NCBI GenBank assembly: GCA_963662155.1
Contig: OY759275.1
Span: 1,393,501-1,457,500, forward strand
DNA: 64,000 nt
Origin: Lamellibrachia columna
Lineage: Eukaryota > Annelida > Polychaeta > Sabellida > Siboglinidae
Reading direction: 5' to 3'
Part shown: positions 14,801 through 26,800 of the stretch, in pieces
Layout: each line of letters opens with the position of its first letter
Position numbering within the stretch: the first letter of the stretch is position 1
Made by a program: the position numbers and the translations under genes
The notes under the pieces: model-generated
Seen by the model: only the letters and a program-made list of their open reading frames with translations
Databases searched by the model: none
What the model was told of the DNA's origin: nothing

Positions 14801-17800
14801 AATATCATGGTCTACCACAGTTTACCATGTAATATCATGGTCTACCACAGTTTACCATGTAATATCATGGTATACCATTTTTTCATAAGGGATGCACCTA
14901 TAAGAGTTACTAAAATGTAACTATTGGCAACAACAATGTTGAACACATAGCATCTTAATTTTGTGGGCCACACTATATTGTTAATAACCCTGCGTCACTA
15001 GTGCGTGTAGTATGGCAATATTCGCTCACCAAAAGAAATCTGTTTGTAAACTCCTAGTCCTATTATGATTGCCAATGGGATACATCCGTTGGCATCTAAA
15101 CTCAACTTATACAACATATTTGGCCTTTGTTTACTAAACTTATCCCATTCTGACTTAGTAACTCGCTTGATTGAGAATTTGGGTTGCTTCTGTATTCTTG
15201 ATTCTAGTTGCAAATGGTTAATTTTTATTAAATCTTACTGTTTAGGTGCATTGAATTTTTTTTCACTTTGACTATTCCCAACTATGTGTAAATTTTTGCT
15301 TATTTGAAACTAAAGTTGCCTGTGACAACAATCATAGACAGCTTTTATGATATAACAAATGGGACAGTCTCTGGTGTGTTTATTAACAATGACATAACTT
15401 TGACAGCCTTTAGTGCAAGAATACTTATGGGTCAGGCCTCGACATTAAGCTGTTGTACCCAGTGGTCCGTCGGACCAGTAGATTTTAAAAGTTACCGGCC
15501 CCCCAAAAAGTTACTGGCCCGAATATGTTTTTTAAGCCCTACAGTTTTGCGATACATCGCATTACAAGTCGATGATGTGAGTTTGGCTGTGATTTCTTTT
15601 ACCGTTCATGATTTACTTTTATGCTTTCTGTCAATATTCCGCATGGCAGACAATGTTGCTGCTAGAATCGTTTGAAAATCAGAAGCCCCTGTCAAAGCCA
15701 CAGCAAGTCGCATTTTGAGAACAACGGGTGATGCAACCTCGTGTCAGCATTTTTTGACAATCCGTGTCGAGTTTAACAAGATTGCCATCCCAAACAACAA
15801 GTTCCAGATGGCAAGTGGACAAGGAAGCCATTGGCTTATTGAGAATCCAACAATTTTATCATCTATGTGTAGCCCGCCCTTATCAGATATCTGTCAATTC
15901 TATTTTTAAACATATTCACACTACTAGCATTAACACAATCATTTGGCAGTTTGTTCCATTCATTTTTCACCCTTTGTGAGAAAGAGTATTTTCTCATGTC
16001 CAACCTACACTGCTCCTTAACTAATGCTGTTTGGTGTCCTCAGGTTCTACTGCCTTCTTTAAGTTTGAAGAACATATTCCTGCCAACATCCTCATAACCA
16101 TTCACTATTTTAAACACTTATATTTGGTCTCCTCTTAGTCTCCTGGTCTCTAGTGTTGTCAAACCACATTGTAATAAGCGACTTTTGTAACTAAGGTCTC
16201 TCAATTCTGGAATCATTTTAGTTGAACTTCGTTGTATTCTTTCTAACTTGTCTATTTCCTTTTTACGATATAGCCTCCATGCATGAATACAATATTCCAA
16301 ATGCGGTATAACTATTGCTTATGTACAGGGTTCAATTAGCTGTTTCTTGTTATACATGATAGTTCTCCTAATTAGCCCTAGAATTTGATTTCCTTTCGAA
16401 GCAGCAATCCCACATTGCTCTGAAACGTTCATGTCAGCACTAAATGTTACTCCTAAGTCCTTTTCTTGTGTGGTTCTACCTAGTACAGCACCTCCCATTT
16501 TATATTCTTCATCCATGTTTCCATGTCCTATGTGTATGCATTTACACTTCCCAAAATTTAATAACATTTGCTATTTTTCTGACCATTTACCTAATTTATC
16601 TAGATCATCCTGTAAACTTTGTTTATCTGTATCATTAGTAACCTTTCTGAATACTTTTGTGTCATCTGCAAATTTCAGTACTTTGCTAGATATGTCATCT
16701 TCCAAATCATTTATATATATTAAAAACAGTATAGGGCCTAATGCTGATCCCTGTGGTACCCCAGTCAAAACCGATTTCCAGTTTGAAATCTCACCATCTA
16801 CTATTACTCTCTGTCTTCTGTGTTCTGAGTTACAGTTAGTTATACTCAAAAATACGACGGGCGAATCGGACCTGACAGTGTATATAACTTTAACTGTTAC
16901 AATTGGGTTTTGTTTCTTTTGAATATAAATTTTGGACTGAAGTACAAAGTTACGAGACAGCTGATACATATTGCGCAGTAGAAAATGCTGCGATATATCG
17001 ATATACAGGTAACACGGCGCAACCCTAGTAAAATGTAAGCTTCCGCAATGCTTGCGCATCACAAAAAGTCCAACCTTCATCACTAGTAGCGATGCCATGC
17101 GAACTTGTTGTGAGGCTCGTACATATTAAAACAAGATGGCAACTATACGAAACGACAACACGAAAGCAGATGAGATGAAGATTGTGTTTAATTGTAGCGC
17201 CGGAATGGATGGCAAGAACAAGCGATTGAAATGATGGCCAGTAAAATATGAAACCTTGTGGCCCAAACTGGCCCGGCAGCCCCAAAAAGGGCGCCAGGCC
17301 AGTGGGCCAGTGTTAATGTCGAGGCCTGTGGTTTAGAAAATGTGTACATATGACATTGAACATGACTTGATGAAATGTGTGAGCAATTGTATCAGTATTA
17401 TTATTTATCTATTTTTATTTATTTATTATATATAATAAATTATATATATTAATTTATTTATATTTTTAATGGTTATGTGTGCATCTGTGTTATCAACTGT
17501 TGCCTGTTTAACCAGTACTTAGCAGTTTTCATGTGTGTTTCTCAGACTCAAAAACATTTTATAATCTAGATAATATCATATTTAGTCATATGTTGTAGTC
17601 GCTGTTTTAATGTGTTTCTTTTTCTAGTTAATAATATATTAATATGTTTTATTTCAGACAATCAGTCAGTATGTCCATATAAAAATAATAAATTCATAGA
17701 TTAAAGGTGCTTAATCAATTCGATTTTTTTGCTAGTCTGATTTCAAATAAATTTTGCAAAAAACAAACCTACGTAGTATGCACTGCAACATGCCAGCTCG

Positions 17801-20800
17801 TTTGTGCAACTTTTATATGTAGTTTTTATGAAATCATCAGACAAATTATTAAATTAGTTAATGCTTGTTCAAACATTAACTGTAGTGAAAATAGAATTGC
17901 TGAAAAAATCAAGATTTTCTTCTTTGGTGAAATTTTTTAACTTTGTCATGTGATCAGCGAGAGGATGGAAGTCACGCCCATGATCAGCATTGACCCACAT
18001 AGCGTTTACCATTTTGGATATCCACTATTTTGATCCTTATCAGATCTAACGACTAAAGCCGATTCTTTCAATGATTTGAATAAAATAGGAATTTTTTATT
18101 AAATCGACTGCAGATGTTACATAAACTATTCACACATTACATATTTGGACACCATTAAACTGGATTTGCGATAGGCTAAATCAGTTGAGAAAGCAGGTTT
18201 AAAAACAGTATATTTAAAAATGATACAAAGCTAAGATCCATTGATGCTGCAATTTCTACGTACAGTACATGTCGCTAATTGCAATGTTCTGTATAATGGG
18301 ATTCAGTGACTTGTCAATCCTAGTCATTAAGCTATATGTAGCCTTTCTGATTACACATTTACATGAGTTGACATTAGCCATAGCGAACAACAAATTGCTG
18401 AAAATTTGCTTTTCTATAATTAACCCATAAAGCACATGTAAATATTACTGAAATATGCAGTAAATAACTTATTTTTTATAGCAGTAGAACAAAAGTGAAA
18501 TTTTTGACGCAACATGTTACTCTTAGCAATGCAGAAGCCACACTTTGGCTTGAATGTCAGCCTCATCCAATAAGTCGTTACAAATGACATGTCCAAGATA
18601 TTTATATGAGGTGGCGAAGTTTAACTTCTTTCCTCCTAAGGTCGTTTCTCTAGCAAGATTTGCATTTCTACAGTCAAAGTACATGACCAGGGATTTACCA
18701 GCATTATATTGAACATCATGCTCACATCCGTAGGTGTAACATATGTAACATCCGTAGGTGTAGTAATGTTTGTAGTCCTTTGGCGGAGCAAACGGAAGTA
18801 AATCATCTGTGTATATCAGGTGATTAACCACCGCTGTGCAAAGACTACAACCAGTGGGTTGTTTGTGTCGGTGTACACTCACATTGGTTATGTTAAAAGA
18901 TAGAGGGGATAACTTAAGAGAAGAAGTGCGAGTAGGTAGATCCCCCTCGAACACACATTGGTTATGTTAAAAGATAGAGGGGATAACTTAAGAGAAGAAG
19001 TGCGAGTAGGTAGATCCCCCTCGAACACACATTGGTTATGTTAAAAGATAGAGGGGATAACTTAAGAGAAGAAGTGCGAGTAGGTAGATCCCCCTCGAAC
19101 ACACATTGGTTATGTTAAAAGATAGAGGGGATAACTTAAGAGAAGAAGTGCGAGTAGGTAGATCCCCCTCGAACACACATTGGTTATGTTAAAAGATAGA
19201 GGGGATAACTTAAGAGAAGAAGTGCGAGTAGGTAGATCCCCCTCGAACACACATTGGTTATGTTAAAAGATAGAGGGGATAACTTAAGAGAAGAAGTGCG
19301 AGTAGGTAGATCCCCCTCGAACACACATTGGTTATGTTAAAAAATAGAGGGGATAACTTAAGAGAAGAAGTGCGAGTAGGTAGATCCCCCTCGAACACAC
19401 ATTGGTTATGTTAAAAGATAGAGGGGATAACTTAAGAGAAGAAGTGCGAGTAGGTAGATCCCCCTCGAACACACATTGGTTATGGAACTCATTGCTGAGT
19501 GCTCTTAAAATATATTATCTAGTTTCGTTAAAAGCTTGTGTCAATTGACTCGATCAAATGCTTTTGAAGCAACAAGAAAGGCGACATGCCTAGCAGAACC
19601 ATATTTAGTGTAAAACCTTTAGTTTTTCCTTAAATGCAAACACACAAGCTTCCATGTTTGAGCTTAAGCTTCCATGTTTGGGCTTAAGCTTCCATGTTTG
19701 GGCTTAAGCTTCCATGTTTGAGCTTAAGCCAAAACTGATGTGGCGCAGTTTGCAAATGCATATCCATAGTGTGCTACAATCTTATGCTGGAAATGGAGAG
19801 TATTGAAGTGTATACTTATGTGTACTCTCTCCTGTTGTATTGAAGTGTAGACTTATGTGTACCCTCTCCTGTTGTATTGAAGTGTATACTTATGTGTACT
19901 CTCTCCTGTTGTATTGAAGTGTATACTTATGTGTACTCTCTCCTGTTGTATTGAAGTGTATACTTATGTGTACTCTCTCCTGTTGTATTGAAGTGTAGAC
20001 TTATGTGTACCCTCTCCTGTTGTATTGAAGTGTATACTTATGTGTACTCTCTCCTGTTGTATTGAAGTGTAGACTTATGTGTACCCTCTCCTGTTGTATT
20101 GAAGTGTATACTTATGTGTACCCTCTCCTGTTGTATTGAAGTGTAGACTTATGTGTACTCTCTCCTGTTGTATTGAAGTGTAGACTTATGTGTACCCTCT
20201 CCTGTTGTATTGAAGTGTATACTTATGTGTACTCTCTCCTGTTGTATTGAAGTGTATACTTATGTGTACCCTCTCCTGTTGTATTGAAGTGTATACTTAT
20301 GTGTACTCTCTCCTGTTGTATTGAAGTGTATACTTATGTGTACTCTCTCCTGTTGTATTGAAGTGTATACTTATGTGTACTCTCTCCTGTTGTATTGAAG
20401 TGTATACTTATGTGTACTCTCTCCTGTTGTATTGAAGTGTATACTTATGTGTACTCTCTCCTGTTGTATTGAAGTGTATACTTATGTGTACTCTCTCCTG
20501 TTGTATTGAAGTGTATACTTATGTGTACCCTCTCCTGTTGTATTGATTTGTTATAATATTATGTATGCATATATACATACACACACATATTACTCTTTTG
20601 TATAATAATCCCTTGTATCATACTGATAAAACACATATAATTAATGCATAAATATACCAAAAGCTAATACAGTAAACATATTACGTCTCAGAATAAAATA
20701 ACGGCTGTCTTTCACACTGTTAAAACTTTATCACAGCAGCTGTCTTTCCCACTGTTAAAACTTTATCTTTAAATACAAGATTTAACAAGATTGTCATCCA

Positions 20801-23800
20801 AGGCAAATGCCCAGATGGCAAGTGGACAAGGAAGCCAATGGCTTATCGAGAGTCCAACATTTTTAATCTATGTGTAATCCGCCCTCCTGAGATATGTGTC
20901 AGCCTTGTTTTGAAACATGTTCACGCTGCTAGCAGTTATACAACCTGTAGATAATTTGTTCCATTCATTCATTGTCCTCTGTGAGAACGAGTACTTTCTG
21001 ATATCTAATCTACACTGATCCTTTACTAATGTTACCTCATGTCCTCTAGTTCTATTATATTTCTTGAGTGAGAAAAAAATATTTATACCAATATTTTCAT
21101 ACCCATTCAGTATTTTAAAAACTTCAATTTGATCACCTCTTAACCGCCTTGTCTCTACGGTTATTAAACCACATTCTTTCAGGCGTTCTTCATAACTAAG
21201 GTCTCATTTCTGGAATCATTTTAGTTGCTCTCCTCTATTCTTTCAAGTGTATATATATCCTTCTTACGATATGGTCTCCAAGCTTGTATACAGTATTCCA
21301 AATGAGGCCTAACTATTGCTTTATTCAGATGTATAATTATCTTTTTTTCTTGTATGTTTTATTTCTCCTAATCAACCCAAGAATTTGATTACCCTTTGAA
21401 GCTGCAATACCACACTGCTCTGAAACTTTCATATCAGCGCTTATTGTAACTCCTAAGTCCTTTTCTTTTACATTAGTACCCAGAACAGTATGTCCCATTT
21501 TATAGTTTATATCCAAGTTCCCGTGTCCTGTATGTAGGCATTTACATTTCCCAAAATTTAACAACATCTGCCATTTCTCAGACAATTTCACTAATCTGTC
21601 TAGATTGTTTTGTAAATGTTGTTTATCACGATCGTTGTTAACCCTTCTATACACTTTTGTGTCATCCGCAAATTTCAGTACGTTGCTTGTTATATTATCG
21701 TCCAAGTCATTGATATATATTACGAATAATAATAATAAACGTCCTAATACTGATCCTTGTAGTACCCCACTCAAAACTGATTTTCAGTTTTAAACCTCCC
21801 CATCTACTACAACACGCTGTCTTCTGTCAGTCAGCCATTGTTCTATCCAGTCAATTATGCCATCCCCGATAACATGGGCTTTTAATTTAAGTAGTAATCT
21901 TTAATGTGGCACTTTGTCAAAAGCTTTCTGAAAATCTAAGCAGATAATATCTACTGGTGATCCCTTGTCTATCCACTTAGTGATTTCTTCCAAAAAACAT
22001 AACATATATGTTAAGCATGACCTCGCTTTTAGGAATCCATGTTGAGATGGATTTAATAATTTATGCCTAACATATAAGTCCACCACATGATCTTTAATTA
22101 ACTTTTCTAATAATTTACAAATCACTGATGTTAAACTCACTAGTCTGTAATTCTCTGACTTATTTATCGAACCCTTTTTAAATAATGGTATGATGTTTGC
22201 TTCTTTCCATTCATTCCATTTAATGACAAGTTGAACACTCTTGCAAGTGGCATACGTAAGCCATTCCAAAGCTTCACACCAGTAATTGTAAAACATTTAG
22301 CCCTTAGTGCAGTACAAACTTTAATTTTTTATGTGGCCCTTTGCCTTGTGTTGTGCAAACTATCTTCATTAGAATAAAAGAATATGTGAAAGTTATTGGG
22401 CAATAGTTTATATTTCACTTTGTACATCGATATATAGATGTTTTGATTGCAATTAGGTAAACATTTTTAATAAATGTAAGATTAATAAATAAGATATTTG
22501 TATGAGCGCAAGCTTTTGTTCCACAAATAATTCTCACAACTCTCTTTTGTAGAGTGAATAGGGGCATTAGATTTGTGCGATAAGTATTTCCCATATCTCT
22601 GAGCAGTAGTCTATATGGGGCAAGAAAAGTGAAAAGTATAAAGTAATCAATACAGAGGCCTTTAAAAAAAATTTGGCTTTATAAATTATTGACATTGTTT
22701 TGGCCAATTTGCTTTCCAAGAAAGCTTATTATCTCGATAATTATGCCAACAATGTATGCAATCAAAGTGAACTTTACCACAATGGCTGTCTTTTACACTG
22801 TTAAAACTTTATCACAACAGCTGTCTTTTACACTGTTAAAACTTCATCACAGCGGCTGTCTTTCACTCTGTTAAAACTTTATCACAATGGCTGTCTTTTA
22901 CACTGTTAAAACTTTATCACAGCGGCTGTCTTTTACACTGTTAAAACTTTATCACAATGGCTGTCTTTTACACTGTTAAAACTTTATCACAACGGCTGTC
23001 TTTTACACTGTTAAAACTTTATCACAACGGCTGTCTTTCACACTGTTAAAACTTTATCATAATGGCTGTCTTTCACGCTGTTAAAACTTTATCACAGCGG
23101 CTGTCTTTTACATTGTTGAAACTTTAACACAATGGCTGTCTTTTACACTGTTAAAACTTTATCACAGCGGCTTTCTTTCACTCTGTTAAAACTTTATCAC
23201 AGCGGCTGTCTTTTACACTGTTAAAACTTTATCACAACGGCTGTCTTTTACACTGTTAAAACTTTATCACAGCGGCTTTCTTTCACTCTGTTAAAACTTT
23301 ATCACAGCGGCTGTCTTATACACTGTTAAAACTTTATCACAACGGCTGTCTTTCACATTGTTAAAACTTTATCACAATGGCTGTCTTTCACGCTGTTAAA
23401 ACTTTATCACAGCGGCTGTCTTTTACACTGTTAAAACTTTATCACAACGGCTGTCTTTTACATTGTTATAACTTTATCACAACGGCTGTCTTTAACACTG
23501 TTAAAACTTTATCACAACTGCTTTCTTTCACTCTGTTAAAACTTTATCACAGCGGCTGTCTTTTACACTGTTAAAACTTTATCACAACGGCTGTCTTTTA
23601 CACTGTTAAAACTTTATCACAATGGCTGTCTTTTACACTGTTAAAACTTTATCACAACGGCTGTCTTTTACACTGTTAAAACTTTATCACAACGGCTTTC
23701 TTTTACACTGTTAAAACTTTATCACAGCGGCTGTCTTTCACACTGTTTAAACTTTATCACAGCGGCTTTCTTTCACACTGTTAAAACTTTATCACAGCGG

Positions 23801-26800
23801 TTGTCTTTTACACTGTTAAAACTTTATCACAATGGCTGTCTTTTACACTGTTAAAACTTTACACAACAGCTGTCTTTTACACTGTTAAAACTTTATCACA
23901 GCGGCTTTCTTTCACTCTGTTAAAACTTTATCACAGCGGCTGTCTTTTACACTGTTAAAACTTTATCACAACGGCTGTCTTTTACACTGTTAAAACTTTA
24001 TCACAACGGCTTTCTTTCACTCTGTTAAAACTTTATCACAGCAGCTGTCTTTTACACTGTTAAAACTTTATCACAACGGCTGTCTTTTACATTGTTAAAA
24101 CTTTATCACAACGGCTGTCTTTCACACTGTTAAAACTTTATCACAATGGCTGTCTTTCACGCTGTTAAAACTTTATCACAGCGGCTGTCTTTTACACTGT
24201 TAAAACTTTATCACAATGGCTGTCTTTTACACTGTTAAAACTTTATCACAGCGGCTTTCTTTCACTCTGTTAAAACTTTATCACAGCGGCTGTCTTTTAC
24301 ACTGTTAAAACTTTATCACAACGGCTGTCTTTTACACTGTTAAAACTTTATCACAGCGGCTTTCTTTCACTCTGTTAAAGCTTTATCACAGCGGCTGTCT
24401 TTTACACTGTTAAAACTTTATCACAACAGCTGTCTTTCACACTGTTAAAACTTTATCACAATTGCTGTCTTTCACGCTGTTAAAACTTTATCACAGCGGC
24501 TGTCTTTTACACTGTTAAAACTTTATCACAATGGCTGTCTTTTACACTGTTAAAACTTTATCACAACAGCTGTCTTTTACACTGTTAAAACTTTATCACA
24601 GCGGCTTTCTTTCACTCTGTTAAAACTTTATCACAGCGGCTATCTTTTACACTGTTAAAACTTTATCACAACGGCTGTCTTTTACACTGTTAAAACTTTA
24701 TCACAACGGCTTTCTTTCACTCTGTTAAAACTTTATCACAGCGGCTGTCTTTTACACTGTTAAAACTTTATCACAACGGCTGTCTTTTACACTGTTAAAA
24801 CTTTATCACAGCGGCTGTCTTTTACACTGTTAAAACGTTATCACAACGGCTTTCTTTCACTCTGTTAAAACTTTATCACAGCGGCTGTCTTTTACACTGT
24901 TAAAACTTTATCACAACGGCTGTCTTTTACACTGTTAAAACTTTATCACAATGGCTGTCTTTTACACTGTTAAAACTTTATCACAACAGCTGTCTTTCAC
25001 ACTGTTAAAACTTTATCACAATAGCTGTCTTTCACGCTGTTAAAACTTTATCACAGCAGCTGTCTTTTACACTGTTAAAACTTTATCACAATGGCTGTCT
25101 TTTACACTGTTAAAACTTTATCACAACAGCTGTCTTTTACACTGTTAAAACTTTATCACAGCGGCTTTCTTTCACTCTGTTAAAACTTTATCACAGCGGC
25201 TATCTTTTACACTGTTAAAACTTTATCACAACGGCTGTCTTTTACACTGTTAAAACTTTATCACAACGGCTTTCTTTCACTCTGTTAAAACTTTATCACA
25301 GCGGCTGTCTTTTACACTGTTAAAACTTTATCACAACGGCTGTCTTTTACACTGTTAAAACTTTATCACAGCGGCTGTCTTTTACACTGTTAAAACGTTA
25401 TCACAACGGCTTTCTTTCACTCTGTTAAAACTTTATCACAGCGGCTGTCTTTTACACTGTTAAAACTTTATCACAACGGCTGTCTTTTACACTGTTAAAA
25501 CTTTATCACAATGGCTGTCTTTTACACTGTTAAAACTTTATCACAACGGCTTTCTTTCACTCTGTTAAAACTTTATCAGAGCGGCTGTCTTTTACACTGT
25601 TAAAACTTTATCACAACGGCTGTCTTTTACACTGTTAAAACTTTATCACAACGGCTTTCTTTTACACTGTTAAAACTTTATCACAGCGGCTGTCTTTCAC
25701 ACTGTTTAAACTTTATCACAGCGGCTTTCTTTCACACTGTTAAAACTTTATCACAGCGGTTGTCTTTTACACTGTTAAAACTTTATCACAATGGCTGTCT
25801 TTTACACTGTTAAAACGTTATCACAACAGCTGTCTTTCACACTGTTTAAACTTTATCACAGCGGCTTTCTTTCACACTGTTAAAACTTTATCACAGCGGC
25901 TGTCTTTCACGCTGTTAAAACTTTATCACAACGGCTGTCTTTCACACTGTTAAAACTTTATCACAACGGCTGTCTTTTACACTGTTAAAACTTTATCACA
26001 ACGGCTGTCTTTAACACTGTTAAAACTTTATCACAACGGCTGTCTTTTACACTGTTAAAACTTTATCACAAAGGCTGTCTTTTACACTGTTAAAACTTTA
26101 TCACAACGGCTTTCTTTTACACTGTTAAAACTTTATCACAACGGCTGTCTTTTACACTGTTAAAACTTTATCACAACGGCTTTCTTTCACTCTGTTAAAA
26201 CTTTATCACAGCGGCTGTCTTTCACACTGTTAAAACTTTATCACAACGGCAGTCTTTTACACTGTTAAAACTTTATCACAGCGGCTTTCTTTCACTATGT
26301 TAAAACTTTATCACAGCGGCTGTCTTTTACACTGTTAAAACTTTGTCACAGCGGCTGTCTTTCACACTGTTAAAACTTTATCACAACGGCTGTCTTTTAA
26401 ACTGTTAAAACTTTATCACAACGGCTGTCTTTCACACTGTTAAAACTTTATCACAACGGCTGTCTTTCACACTGTTAAAACTTTATCACAATGGCTGTCT
26501 TTCACACTTAAAACTTTATCAGAGCGGCTGTATTTCACACTGTTAAAACGTTATCACAATGGCTGTCTTTCCCACTGTTAAATTTTTTTACAGCAGCTCT
26601 CTTTCCCATTTTTAAAACGTTATCACAACGGCTTTCTTTCACTTAGTGGCACTTCCACATTAACTCAATGTTTACATCGCCGTGGATACCTTCAATGTTC
26701 ATGGGAAGTTACTTTACTGTTCGTAGGGTGCTTAATTTCCTTCCAGAAGTTACGATGGTCCTTTTTACACATCTTTTATGCAATGCTATCAGCAATTATA

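Noticed and set aside
12061..14880. CRISPR-like appearance of regular 30-bp repeats
   Set aside because: There are no unique spacers; units are head-to-tail in an animal intron.
12827..14888. 596- and 152-codon open frames with [12 protein letters not shown] repeats
   Set aside because: The 30-bp unit is divisible by three and has no stop in these frames; it is an intron array and shows no protein-like constraint.
15433..17336. 8-bp target-site duplication for the hAT-like element
   Set aside because: The flanks (ttatgggt and tggtttag) do not match, so no duplication is claimed.
22780..26640. Possible satellite/centromere array
   Set aside because: It lies within an intron of the transporter gene, with a 35-bp unit and LINE neighbours; minisatellite is the simpler reading.
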